64,000 nt of DNA from Burkholderia sp. E7m39 (GTDB taxonomy: Bacteria; Pseudomonadota; Gammaproteobacteria; Burkholderiales; Burkholderiaceae), in assembly GCA_001319865.1 (NCBI GenBank), contig BBSL01000119.1, forward strand, positions 34,401 through 98,400, in the 5' to 3' direction. Within the stretch, counting starts at the first letter, position 1. Every line of letters begins with the position of its first letter. Below the pieces are notes generated by a model that did not search any database, was not told the DNA's origin, and worked only from the letters and a program-made list of their open reading frames with translations. A program made the translations under genes and the position numbers. Shown here piece by piece: positions 36,486 to 45,310 of the stretch.

Positions 36486-38102
36486 ATGCTCTCCACTCTG
36501 ACCGCCGATGCCGCCGCGCTCGCGTCCTCTTTTGCCACAGCACCTGAAACACGGCGCAAGACGATGTCGCTGCAGCAGCGCATCGTGTTGACGATGGCGC
36601 TGCTGGCCCTGCTGATGACGGCCATCGGCGTGCTCGGCTTGACGGGCGCGTGGCGCGCGAATCGCGCCAATCGCGATACCTACGAGAACAAGCTGACAGC
36701 GGCCGTGCACATCGGCAATGCAGAATTGCTGATCGCGCGCACGCGGCTCGTGCTCGGCGGCGCAATGGCCCAGGCGGACGCCGCGCGCGCGACGCAACAG
36801 ATTCGCCATGCCGACGGCTTCTTCGCGCAGTCTGACGAGGAGTGGCGCAGCTTCGTCGCCGGCGTGCACGAAGCGGGCGAGGCCGCGTTGATCAAAGCCG
36901 CCGGCCAGCGCCGCGACGCGCTGCGCCGCGCGATGGGGGCATTTCTCGATGCGCTGAAAGCGGGTGACCGCGCGAGCGCCGAACGCATCGGCACGTTGCA
37001 GCTGAGCGGGCTGTTCAACGACATGAGCGCCGCCAATGACGTGCTCAAGCGCGCGCTCTACGCGAACGCCAAGCGCAGCTACGACGACGCGGAGCGTTAT
37101 TTCAGGCTGTTCGTCGCGGTGTCGTCGGCGATGATCGTGTTCGGCATGGCGGCAGCGGCGTTCAGCTGGCGCTCGCTGCGCCGCGCGATCATGGCGCCGC
37201 TCGGCGACGCGCTGACGCACTTCGACGCGATCGCCGCGGGCGATCTCAGCCGCGCGATTCCACGTCATCGCGCCGATGAAATGGGACAGTTGCTCGACGG
37301 ACTGCGGCAGATGCAGGTCCGGCTTTCGCACACCGTGACGGCCGTGCGCGATAGCTGCGAATCGATCGGCACGGCGGTCGGCGAGATCGCGGCCGGCACG
37401 CTCGATCTGTCGTCGCGTACGGAAGAGCAGGCCGCTTCGCTCGAACAGACGGCGGCCAGCATGAGCGGACTGACCGACACCGTGCGGCAGAACGCGGCGC
37501 GCGCGCACGACGCCTACGCGATCGCCGACGAAGTGGCGAGCGCGGCGAATGAAGGCAATGTCGCCGTCGATCAGGTGAGCAGCACGATGGCGCGCATTCA
37601 GGCGAGCTCGCGCAAGATCGCGGATATCACGGGGATCATCGAGGGCATTGCGTTTCAGACCAACATACTCGCGTTGAACGCCGCGGTGGAAGCCGCGCGC
37701 GCGGGCGTACACGGGCGGGGTTTCGCCGTCGTCGCGTCGGAAGTGCGCTCGCTTGCGCAGCATGCATCGACGGCTGCGAGGGAAATCGGCGTGCTGGTAG
37801 CGGATTCCGTGGGCGCGGCGGCGGACGGCTCGACGCTCGTCGCGGGCGCAGAGCAGTCGATCCGCGTCGTGCTCGATGCAGCCGGGCGTTTCAGGGAAAT
37901 GATGAGCGGCCTCGCCGCCGACGCCGAAGAACAACGCACCGGGATCGAGCAGGTGGATGCGGCGCTCGGGATGATGGACTCGATCACGCAACAGAACGCG
38001 GCGCTCGTCGAGCAGGCGAGCGCGGCCGCCCAGTTGCTCGACGAGCAGTCGCGCGACCTCGGCCGGCAAATCGCGGTGTTCCGGTTGAGCAGCGATGTCT
38101 GA
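36486..38102 (+). CDS. Methyl-accepting chemotaxis protein
   Basis: A 538-residue chemoreceptor. TM1 (about 36-56) and TM2 (about 205-228) flank a periplasmic domain of roughly 150 residues rich in helices (4HB-like). A HAMP domain follows, then the signalling domain with the conserved hairpin tip containing IIEGIAFQTNILALNAAVEA. The C-terminus ends without an NWETF-type CheR tether. The start is set at the ATG just after the transporter stop; a longer open frame overlapping the transporter is an artefact. Location suggests chemotaxis toward the acid handled by the island. Confidence 0.92.
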   Translation: MLSTLTADAAALASSFATAPETRRKTMSLQQRIVLTMALLALLMTAIGVLGLTGAWRANRANRDTYENKLTAAVHIGNAELLIARTRLVLGGAMAQADAARATQQIRHADGFFAQSDEEWRSFVAGVHEAGEAALIKAAGQRRDALRRAMGAFLDALKAGDRASAERIGTLQLSGLFNDMSAANDVLKRALYANAKRSYDDAERYFRLFVAVSSAMIVFGMAAAAFSWRSLRRAIMAPLGDALTHFDAIAAGDLSRAIPRHRADEMGQLLDGLRQMQVRLSHTVTAVRDSCESIGTAVGEIAAGTLDLSSRTEEQAASLEQTAASMSGLTDTVRQNAARAHDAYAIADEVASAANEGNVAVDQVSSTMARIQASSRKIADITGIIEGIAFQTNILALNAAVEAARAGVHGRGFAVVASEVRSLAQHASTAAREIGVLVADSVGAAADGSTLVAGAEQSIRVVLDAAGRFREMMSGLAADAEEQRTGIEQVDAALGMMDSITQQNAALVEQASAAAQLLDEQSRDLGRQIAVFRLSSDV

Positions 38103-38204
38103 TGTTCAGTTTAAACTGCCATCCTTTGTGCGGGATTTGACGTTCGGCCGCCGCAGGAACGCGGCGAACGCGAAGATCCCTCTGACCATCAAAGGAGAGC
38201 ACAC

Positions 38205-38696
38205 ATGTCAGGTGTTGAGCGAGCGCGGCCGGCTCTGCTTGTCGACTTTGTCTGGCGCATCGTGCTTCGCGTCGGATTTCCGCTCGCTCGGGCCTGGTGG
38301 CATCTTCGACGACCCCACCATGAGGGCGCGCTCGTAGCAATCTATGTCGGGCGGGCACTGTTGCTGGTGAAGTCATCGTATCGGGCCGAGTGGAGTTTTC
38401 CCGGCGGGAGTATCCGGCCAGGCGAGACGCCTGATGCAGCGGCGCAGCGAGAAATGGAAGAAGAGATTGGCTTCTCGTCGTACCCGTTGATCCCGGCAGG
38501 CAGCGTATACGGCGAATGGGACGGGCGAAGGGACCGGGTGCATTTCTTTGAACTGCACCTCGATCGCATGCCCGAGCTGCGACTTGATAATCGTGAGATC
38601 ATCGCCACGCATCTGGCATCGCCGGAGGAATTGCACGGCATCGCGCTGACAGGCGCAGTCGCAGCGTTTCTTGGCGGAGATCGCTGCCGCGAGTAG
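38205..38696 (+). CDS. Nudix hydrolase
   Basis: A 163-residue protein with a full Nudix box, GSIRPGETPDAAAQREMEEE followed by IGF, at about residues 68-90. A membrane-like or hydrophobic helix precedes it (FVWRIVLRVGFPLARAWW). Such proteins hydrolyse a nucleoside diphosphate linked to another moiety; the substrate cannot be predicted. AAAGGAGAG lies 6 bases before the ATG. It stands alone between the chemoreceptor and a pair of stress proteins. Confidence 0.88.
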   Translation: MSGVERARPALLVDFVWRIVLRVGFPLARAWWHLRRPHHEGALVAIYVGRALLLVKSSYRAEWSFPGGSIRPGETPDAAAQREMEEEIGFSSYPLIPAGSVYGEWDGRRDRVHFFELHLDRMPELRLDNREIIATHLASPEELHGIALTGAVAAFLGGDRCRE

Positions 38697-39102
38697 TTGG
38701 CTCTCAACCACTCGAAGAAGCCGCCGCTCGTATTGCGGTATTGCGCACGCCACGCCGCGCTTCGGTGCCGAGGTCGGCCATTCACCTTCGTTTTCTGCGC
38801 TTCGTCGATTTCAGCGATTTTTGCTTCGGCGCAAGGCTGGCTATCCAGGCGTCCGCAACGTCTGTTTGTGCACGCCGCACCGCCGTCGACGTCTGTCGCC
38901 TGATCTCTGCACTGGCACGTGAGCGCGCGGCGCCAGCCACAGCGTTGGCCCCGGAAAGCCACATACTCAAGAACGGATTTTTTCTTGCCCAAGGATTTTT
39001 CATCGTGCCCCCGAAAGAAAAATATACGGCGCTTCAGATCGGCAATGCGCGCGTGGGCGGCCCTCTCTTTCCGGCCGCCGATCCGAAGCGCCCCAAACAA
39101 CG
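38697..39102. other. Intergenic stretch with one possible micro-gene
   Basis: About 406 bases lie between the Nudix gene and the convergent DUF2382 gene. Apart from the small frame at 39005-39106 described separately, no gene, hairpin or repeat is supported. Confidence 0.4.
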
Positions 39103-39106
39103 TTAG
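39005..39106 (+). CDS. Possible 33-residue micro-protein
   Basis: GTG at 39005 is preceded at 8 bases by AAGGA and opens a 33-codon frame ending in TAG. The product starts PPKEKYTALQIGNARVGG and continues with LFPAADPKRPKQR; it is basic, proline-rich and not hydrophobic. The frame overlaps the end of the convergent DUF2382 gene by four bases. The ribosome site and high third-position GC are the only support, so this is a candidate, not a firm gene. Confidence 0.35.
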   Translation: MPPKEKYTALQIGNARVGGPLFPAADPKRPKQR

Positions 39107-39984
39107 ATGCCCTTCTTTGCGGGATTGGGCGTACCTGGTGTTGGCGTTCCTTCAACGCGTTCGACTTCTACGTCCGTTCCCCGCACGGTGTCATTGATCG
39201 TTTCTTCACGCGTCGTGGCTTCCTTGCCGACCACCACCTCCTCGACGACGCGCGCGGTCTTGGCGACTACAGGCTGTTGCGCGGTCTCGCGGATTTCGAC
39301 TGAACTCTCGGTCAGGTCGGCAGCCGTTGCCGGGCGATCGACGGCGCGACGTTCGACCGTTGCGTTCTCTTCCCGCAGGTTGACTGTTTCGCTGACGGGT
39401 GTTTCCCTGACGCGCGAAAACACCCGCACGCCCCCCGTCGATACTTCGCGCTTGCCAACTTCCAGCGTCTCCTCGACCACGGGGAAAGCCTTTCGCTCGG
39501 CCAGGACCTGATCGGCCGTGTAGGCGGGCGCCGTGCTGTCATACCCCGCGTAGCCAGACGTCTTCCATTGAGCGACGCGCGAGTCGATGTCGATCGCGCC
39601 GGCGCTCGACAACACGACTTTCACGCGTTCCACGGAAGTATCGTCCACGACGTCGACCGACAGCAGTACGCCGCCGCGCCTCACGGCCTCCTGGTAATGG
39701 CCGACCTCCTCGGGCCGATCGTCGTCGCCAAACAGCCGCTTGAAAAAGTGCTCGATGCGCGCCATCGCGCCTTCGTGCGTGTGGCGGGTGCTGCTCTTCG
39801 AGGCGCTGCGTGTGTCCGCGCTATCGCTGACGGTCGGCTCACCTGCCGCGCCATAGGTCGTGTCGCTGTCGTCGGAACGATGAAGGCTGATGTCTGCGCG
39901 CGGTACGCCTTCGGCTTCAAGGCGGCTCGCCGCGTTCTCTGCCTGCGCTGGCGTGTCGAATACACCGATGATCGTCTGGTTCAT
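39103..39984 (-). CDS. Stress protein with GspM17-like and DUF2382 domains
   Basis: A 293-residue protein. Residues 1-35 (NQTIIGVFDTPAQAENAASRL) match the start of the general stress protein 17M-like domain. After a Ser/Asp-rich linker, residues about 160-270 form a DUF2382 (YsnF/AvaK) domain with its repeating pattern of VVEETLEVGKRE, VNLREENATVERR and VVEEVVVGKEA. The C-terminus is short and Pro/Thr-rich. The start with GGGAGA was chosen 44 codons inside the longest frame. The family is associated with stress and desiccation responses; the biochemical role is unknown. Confidence 0.85.
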   Translation of the reverse strand: MNQTIIGVFDTPAQAENAASRLEAEGVPRADISLHRSDDSDTTYGAAGEPTVSDSADTRSASKSSTRHTHEGAMARIEHFFKRLFGDDDRPEEVGHYQEAVRRGGVLLSVDVVDDTSVERVKVVLSSAGAIDIDSRVAQWKTSGYAGYDSTAPAYTADQVLAERKAFPVVEETLEVGKREVSTGGVRVFSRVRETPVSETVNLREENATVERRAVDRPATAADLTESSVEIRETAQQPVVAKTARVVEEVVVGKEATTREETINDTVRGTDVEVERVEGTPTPGTPNPAKKGI

Positions 39985-40072
39985 TGCAGCATCTCCCACG
40001 TATTTGTCGGCCCCCGCTGGCCGTATCAGGAAACGGGATGACGTATGCGCAATGGGTGTACCTGGCAAGACA

Positions 40073-40537
40073 CTATTGACTTTCAGCGTCGGGGCGCCAC
40101 GGCCCATCGGCGCCATCGCGTCTTTCCACGACGATCTTCTCCGCCTTCAGTTGCACGTCGTGCACGCTCTCGGTTTCAATCGACCGTGTCGTTACGTGCA
40201 CTTCTTCTTTGAGCATGAGCTTCGTCGTCACGACGGGCACGTACTCATAAACGGGAATGATGAGGGTATCGCCTTCCCGTCGCGGTTCCGACTGCTGCTC
40301 GACAGGTTGATTGACGGGCACCCGCCGTACTTCGACGCTCTGGCTGTGAAGCCGCACGGGGACACTGTGTGGCTCTTCGCTGACGAGCTTGCGTACGCGC
40401 ACAGCGCCTGTTTCCTCTGTGTGCGTGTCGACATCGAGACGTTCCTCTATCGCGACGACACGTGCTTCGGGCGCTTCGGACGTTGCCGGGGCAGGCGCGC
40501 CCGGCGATGTTTCTGTTGGCTTGCGATCCGGGTCCAT
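40073..40537 (-). CDS. DUF2382 protein
   Basis: A 154-residue protein that is mainly one DUF2382 domain (ARVVAIEERLDVDTHTEETG ... LMLKEEVHVTTRSIE) preceded by a Pro/Ala/Thr-rich N-terminal segment. A strong AAGGAGA site fixes the start. It lies 88 bases upstream of the longer DUF2382 gene on the same strand, likely one stress operon. The two proteins share the alternating charged strand pattern and may act together. Confidence 0.85.
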   Translation of the reverse strand: MDPDRKPTETSPGAPAPATSEAPEARVVAIEERLDVDTHTEETGAVRVRKLVSEEPHSVPVRLHSQSVEVRRVPVNQPVEQQSEPRREGDTLIIPVYEYVPVVTTKLMLKEEVHVTTRSIETESVHDVQLKAEKIVVERRDGADGPWRPDAESQ

Positions 40538-40793
40538 CGGCGTCTCCTTGGTCGAACGGGTGTCTCCCGCTCGCGTCCTGGTTGGCGGACAAGATACTGG
40601 CGGGCAAGATCGCATCAGCATGAAGCGCTCCAGGCCAGGGCTTGCATCGAGGCACGATGGTTGCGGCATTGTCTAAGCATCGTTGTTTGAGCTTTTTGCC
40701 GTCGGCACGCAGCGTGAGCGTCATCAAACCATCCGCAACTCGCGCGGCCAGCCCGACTCGATTCGCCCAGCCTGTCTACCATGGAAGACGCTC

Positions 40794-41831
40794 ATGGCCC
40801 GTTCATTCCGATCCGCCGCTCGTCCCGGGGGCACTACCCCGATGCTTATTGCCGCAGCGGTTGCCGCCGCGAGTTCTGCGCTGTGGGTGCAGCATCGCTC
40901 GAAAAAAGCGGAACAGGACAATCCACCCTTCGGCCAATTCATTGAGGTAGACGGCGTGCGACTCCACTACGTCGATGAGGGGGACGGAGCGCCCGTCGTC
41001 CTGTTGCACGGAAATACCGTCCAGTTGCAGGATTTCTACGCGAGCGGGCTGATTGAACGCCTGGCCGTCAATCACCGGGTCATCGCCTTCGACCGGCCCG
41101 GCTTCGGATACAGCGAACGTCCGCGAAGACGCCTGTGGACTCCCCAGGCGCAGGCCGCGCTGATGCAGCGCGCGCTTCGCGAGATGGGAATCGCGCAGCC
41201 GGTTGTACTGGGGCACTCTTGGAGCGCGCTCGTCGCATTGGCTATGGCGATTGATGATCCGGGCTACGTACGCGGGCTCGTGCTGGTTTCCGGTTACTAC
41301 TTCCCGACGGCGCGTGTGGACGTCGCGCTCACTGCGCCAGCCGCAATCCCCGTTCTTGGCGATGTGCTGCGTTATACGGCGTCGCCGTTGGCGGGGCGCC
41401 TGCTGCTGGGACGCACCGCAAAAGCGATGTTTTCACCGATGCCAACGCCAAATCAATTCTTCGACCTGATGCCGCGCGACATATTGCTTCGTCCCCGGCA
41501 ATTGCGCGCCGAGGCAGAAGACGCTGTTTTCATGGTGCCCGCCGTCGCCGATTTTCGCAGACGCTATGCCACGCTCGAGGTACCCGTATGCATCATTGCC
41601 GGCGAGCGGGACAAGATCGTCGATCCAGCAGCTCACTCGGTACGGTTACACCAGGAGCTACCTCATGCCGCGCTCCTTGTCGTGCCCGGTGCGGGTCACA
41701 TGGTCCACTATTCGTTCCCCCGCGTTTTGGACGAGGCGATACGCGTGATGACGCGCGACAGGAGTACGCTTGCATCCCCGTCGGTTGCGGAAGCGATGCG
41801 TGTTGACGGCGATTGCATGAAACCTCGATGA
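40794..41831 (+). CDS. Membrane-anchored alpha/beta hydrolase
   Basis: A 345-residue protein with an N-terminal membrane anchor (TPMLIAAAVAAASSALWV) and an alpha/beta hydrolase domain. The oxyanion HGN motif (LLHGNTVQ), nucleophile GHSWSA, acid in AGERDKIVD and base in GAGHMVH are in order. It resembles epoxide-hydrolase or haloalkane-dehalogenase-like hydrolases, but the substrate is open. GGAAGA before the ATG supports this start over one 37 codons earlier. It is convergent with the AraC gene. Confidence 0.85.
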   Translation: MARSFRSAARPGGTTPMLIAAAVAAASSALWVQHRSKKAEQDNPPFGQFIEVDGVRLHYVDEGDGAPVVLLHGNTVQLQDFYASGLIERLAVNHRVIAFDRPGFGYSERPRRRLWTPQAQAALMQRALREMGIAQPVVLGHSWSALVALAMAIDDPGYVRGLVLVSGYYFPTARVDVALTAPAAIPVLGDVLRYTASPLAGRLLLGRTAKAMFSPMPTPNQFFDLMPRDILLRPRQLRAEAEDAVFMVPAVADFRRRYATLEVPVCIIAGERDKIVDPAAHSVRLHQELPHAALLVVPGAGHMVHYSFPRVLDEAIRVMTRDRSTLASPSVAEAMRVDGDCMKPR

Positions 41832-41847
41832 ACGGATGGAGTGAGGT

Positions 41848-42828
41848 TCAGTGCGACGAAACATACGTCGCATCGGCAAACGCTGGCACGGCGAAGTTTT
41901 CGCGCATGCGTCGGGCCTCTGCCGCTGGCGTCTCACCGAAGAGGCGCTTGAACTCCCGGCTGAACTGCGAGGGACTGGTGTAGCCCACGGCGTGGCTCGC
42001 GGCGTCGGCGCTCAGGCCCTGGCGCACCATCAGAAGACGGGCCTGATGCAGACGCGTCGATTTGACGTACTGCATGGGCGATACCTGCGTGATCGCCTTG
42101 AAGTGGCTGTGGAAGCTCGGAACGCTCATGCCCGCCTCCCCAGCAAGCTGCGCAACGTCGAGACACTGCGCGTAGCCGGCGTGGATGAGGCGCAGCGATC
42201 GGGCGATTCCGCCGAACTGCCCGCGCATCGCGAGCGCCTCTCTCATCGAGCGGCCCTGTGCTCCCGTCAGCACACGGAAGTACAGTTCGCGCAGCAGGCC
42301 CTGGCCTAGTACGGCGGCTTCAAGCGGCCGATGCATCGCTTCGAGGAAGCGCAACACAGACGACTGCATGGCGTCGTCCATCGGCGTCGACATCATGCTC
42401 TGCGGGGCCTGTACCCGTTCCGTGACGCCTTCGCGATCGATCTGCGCCGCGAGTTCGGCGGCCATGCTGAAATCGAGGTGCAGGTACAGCGCAAGCAGCG
42501 GGCGTTGCGGCGTCGCATCGGTTTCCATCGTGAATGGCACAGGCACGGACACAGCGAGATAGTGACGTTCATCGTAGAGATAGAGCTGATCGCCGAAGTA
42601 GCCACGCTTGCGGCCCTGACACACGATCACAATGCCGGGGTCATATAGGACAGGCGTGCGCGACAACGCCCGGTTCGAGCGCAGAATGCGGACGTTCGGC
42701 AGCGGCGTCAAACTGTAGCCCTCGTCGGGCGCCAACTCGCGCAAGAGGGCAACGATGCGGTCCTGGTTTTCGCGGGAACGTTCGGGCCGCCGCCTGGGGG
42801 CAGGTTTTGCGTTCATAGTTTTGTGCAA
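41848..42828 (-). CDS. AraC-family regulator (AraC_N/YqhC type)
   Basis: A 326-residue regulator with an N-terminal AraC_N (type I) domain, recognisable from TPVLYDPGIVIVCQGRKRGY and HYLAVSVPVPF, and a C-terminal AraC double helix-turn-helix (LDVAQLAGEAGMSVPSFHSH, VGYTSPSQFSREFKRLFGE). It resembles E. coli YqhC, which controls aldehyde reductases. It is divergent from the SDR gene with an 83-base shared promoter region, the usual layout for this regulator type. Either of two ATGs four codons apart may be the start. Confidence 0.92.
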   Translation of the reverse strand: MHKTMNAKPAPRRRPERSRENQDRIVALLRELAPDEGYSLTPLPNVRILRSNRALSRTPVLYDPGIVIVCQGRKRGYFGDQLYLYDERHYLAVSVPVPFTMETDATPQRPLLALYLHLDFSMAAELAAQIDREGVTERVQAPQSMMSTPMDDAMQSSVLRFLEAMHRPLEAAVLGQGLLRELYFRVLTGAQGRSMREALAMRGQFGGIARSLRLIHAGYAQCLDVAQLAGEAGMSVPSFHSHFKAITQVSPMQYVKSTRLHQARLLMVRQGLSADAASHAVGYTSPSQFSREFKRLFGETPAAEARRMRENFAVPAFADATYVSSH

Positions 42829-42911
42829 GAAAATTAGCGGAATCGGCCTTCTTTGGTCTACGCTGCAAGATTAGCATGCAGTTTTTGGTCAACATGACGG
42901 AGTCTGCTTCC

Positions 42912-43745
42912 ATGCAAGTCAGCAAAACTATCCTTATCACGGGCGTCAGCAGCGGGTTTGGCCGAGCGCTCGCGCAAGAGGCGCTCGCGAGCGGCCACAC
43001 GGTTGTCGGCACGGTGAGAAGTCCGCAGGCCAAGCGCGATTTCGAGTCCCTCTCCGCGCGCAGCGCGTTCGGACGGATTCTTGACGTGACGGATTTCGAC
43101 GCCATCGACGGCGTAGTGTCGGAAATCGAGGCGAGCGTGGGGCCCATCGATGTGCTGGTCAACAATGCCGGCTATGGGCACGAGGGCGTCATGGAAGAGT
43201 CGCCACTGTCGGAGATGCGTCGACAGTTCGATGTGAATGTCTTTGGTGCAGTCGCGATGATGAAGGCGGTATTGCCCTTTATGCGGACACGCCGACGCGG
43301 GCACATTCTGAATATCACGTCGATGGGCGGATTCATCACGATGCCCGGCATCGCGTATTACTGCGGAAGCAAGTTCGCGCTTGAGGGCATTTCCGAAGCC
43401 CTTTCCCAAGAGGTCAAGCACCTTGGTATCGCTGTGACAGCCGTGGCGCCCGGCTCTTTCCGGACCGACTGGGCGGGCCGCTCAATGACGCGAACGCCCC
43501 GGTCGATCCCGGATTACGACGACGTCTTCGACCCCGTGCGTCAAGCTCGCGAGCAGAAAAGCGGCAAGCAACTGGGGGACCCTCGCAAGGCAGCACGCGC
43601 GATGCTCGCGGCGATCGCTGCAGACAACCCGCCCGTTCATCTTTTACTCGGCAGCGATGCACTTGGCCTGGTGCGAGGCAAGTTGTCGGCGCTCGAGGAC
43701 GAAATCCGGGCATGGGAGACTGTCACGGTCTCGACGGACGGCTGA
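42912..43745 (+). CDS. Short-chain dehydrogenase/reductase
   Basis: A 277-residue classical SDR. It has the NAD(P) turn TGVSSGFG, DVT, NNAG, the catalytic Ser of ITSMGG and the YCGSK Tyr-Lys pair, then the PGSFRTDW loop. It should reduce or oxidise a carbonyl/alcohol with NAD(P)H. The ATG with ACGGAG upstream is preferred over two earlier in-frame ATGs. Its divergent AraC neighbour is the likely regulator. Confidence 0.92.
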   Translation: MQVSKTILITGVSSGFGRALAQEALASGHTVVGTVRSPQAKRDFESLSARSAFGRILDVTDFDAIDGVVSEIEASVGPIDVLVNNAGYGHEGVMEESPLSEMRRQFDVNVFGAVAMMKAVLPFMRTRRRGHILNITSMGGFITMPGIAYYCGSKFALEGISEALSQEVKHLGIAVTAVAPGSFRTDWAGRSMTRTPRSIPDYDDVFDPVRQAREQKSGKQLGDPRKAARAMLAAIAADNPPVHLLLGSDALGLVRGKLSALEDEIRAWETVTVSTDG

Positions 43746-44212
43746 TGAAGCTCTCATTCAGCGGTTCGATACCCGCGTCGTGATCAGTCACGTTGCCGGC
43801 GCCGGGCCTGCTCGATCTCAGTGGCAACAGTCGTCCGCTCGGCGAAACTGCGCGCCGGTCAGTCAGCAAGCACCCGATTAGTGCCTGAGCGCCCATGCGT
43901 ATCGAGACTGCGCATCAAGCTTGTGCATGGCTCGCGCAGTAACGCCGCGAATGTCCGTATCGACGGCGATGGCACGCTTATCGCTTAATGACGCGTAGGA
44001 GCCGGTGCAGCATCCGGTTTAGCAGTCACAATCTGGAAATGGACGACTAGGGTTCCGGTCCCGTCTCGATGCCGCAACAGCATTCGACACGCGACGCTGG
44101 TCCGAGAGTTGTCGACCTCAACGAGGTTACACGGCGGGACAAAAGCCCGGGAGAGAACGCGATGCGTCGCGCCGCTCCTGCCGTCGATAACCGTCCCTGC
44201 GAGGTCAACCTC
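43746..44212. other. Intergenic region with riboswitch leader
   Basis: A 467-base stretch. The last third holds the guanidine-I riboswitch (separate entry). The first 290 bases contain no gene I can support; the promoter of the guanidine operon must lie between about 43900 and 44035, but no -35/-10 pair stands out. Confidence 0.5.
44040..44156 (+). promoter_or_regulatory. Guanidine-I (ykkC) riboswitch
   Basis: Three highly conserved blocks of the ykkC/guanidine-I aptamer occur in order: CTAGGGTTCCGG (44047-44058), CTGGTCCGAGAG (44097-44108) and ACACGGCGGGACAAAAGCCC followed by GGGAGA (44129-44154). The flanks GACGAC (about 44042) and GTTGTC (about 44108) pair as P1, and GGG/CCC forms the last stem. 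The class binds guanidinium and turns on downstream genes. It ends about 56 bases before the binding-protein start codon. The expression platform was not resolved. Confidence 0.92.
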
Positions 44213-45280
44213 ATGCGCAAGCTCCGTCTTTTCGCCGCTGCCGCCGTCGCTCTCTCCCTGTGCATTTCCACACCCTCATTTGCTCAAGCCAAAAAGGACT
44301 TCAAGGTCTGCTGGACCATCTACGCTGGCTGGATGCCGTGGGGCTACGCGAAGACCCAGGGCATCATGTCCAAATGGGCAAAGAAGTACGGCATCAATGT
44401 CGATGTCGTGCAACTGAACGACTACATCGAATCGATCAACCAGTACACGGCCGGCAAGTTCGATGGCTGCGCGATGACCAACATGGACGCGCTCACCATC
44501 CCCGCAACGGGAGGCGTGGATAGCACGGCGCTGATCGTCAGCGACTATTCGAACGGCAACGACGGCGTGCTCATCAAGGGCGCGGGCAAGAAGGTCGCCG
44601 ATCTCAAGGGCCAGTCCGTCAATCTCGTCGAACTCTCCGTCTCGCACTATCTGCTGGCTCGCGCGCTCGAATCCGCGGGCATGAGCGAGCGCGACATCAA
44701 GACCGTCAACACGTCCGACGCTGACATTTCCGGCGCGTTCGCCACGCCCGCCGTCCACAACGCCGTCACGTGGAACCCGATGCTCGCGGACCTGAAGGCG
44801 AAGCCCAACGTCAGCGAAGTGTTCGACTCGAGCAAGATTCCCGGCGAGATCATGGACATGATGGTTGTCAACACGAAGACGCTTCAGGACAACCCCGCGC
44901 TCGGCAAGGCGCTCACGGGCGCATGGTTCGAAATCATGCAGACGATGCACGGCACGTCGCCCGACAGCCAGGCCGCGCTCACGTCGATGGCCAAGGCCTC
45001 GGGCACGGACCTCGCCGGCTACAAGGCGCAACTGTCGACCACAGCGCTCTTCTACACGCCGCAACAGGCGCTCGACTTCGCGACCAGCCCGAACATGCCG
45101 AAGATCATGACGCGCGTCGCGCAGTTCTCGTTCGATCACGGCCTGCTCGGCAAGGGCGCGCCGAATGCGGGCGCGGTCGGCATGGCGTTCGACAACAACG
45201 TGGTCGTCGGCAGCAAGAGCAACCTGAAGCTGCGTTTCGATCCGACCTATGTGCGCCTCGCCGCACAAGGCAAGCTGTGA
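44213..45280 (+). CDS. ABC transporter substrate-binding protein (guanidine/urea operon)
   Basis: A 355-residue periplasmic protein with a Sec signal peptide (LRLFAAAAVALSLCISTPSFA, cleaved before QAKK). The mature part is of the NMT1/SsuA-like type (WTIYAGWMPWGYAKTQGIM). It is the first gene after the guanidine-I riboswitch and belongs with the permease and ATPase below. Homologues are named urea-carboxylase-related transporter components; the riboswitch makes guanidine the likely ligand. GAGG eight bases upstream fixes the start; 48 earlier codons of open frame lie inside the leader. Confidence 0.92.
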   Translation: MRKLRLFAAAAVALSLCISTPSFAQAKKDFKVCWTIYAGWMPWGYAKTQGIMSKWAKKYGINVDVVQLNDYIESINQYTAGKFDGCAMTNMDALTIPATGGVDSTALIVSDYSNGNDGVLIKGAGKKVADLKGQSVNLVELSVSHYLLARALESAGMSERDIKTVNTSDADISGAFATPAVHNAVTWNPMLADLKAKPNVSEVFDSSKIPGEIMDMMVVNTKTLQDNPALGKALTGAWFEIMQTMHGTSPDSQAALTSMAKASGTDLAGYKAQLSTTALFYTPQQALDFATSPNMPKIMTRVAQFSFDHGLLGKGAPNAGAVGMAFDNNVVVGSKSNLKLRFDPTYVRLAAQGKL

Positions 45281-45310
45281 ACGCCGCGTCAATCCGAGCA
45301 GGAGAGGCCC

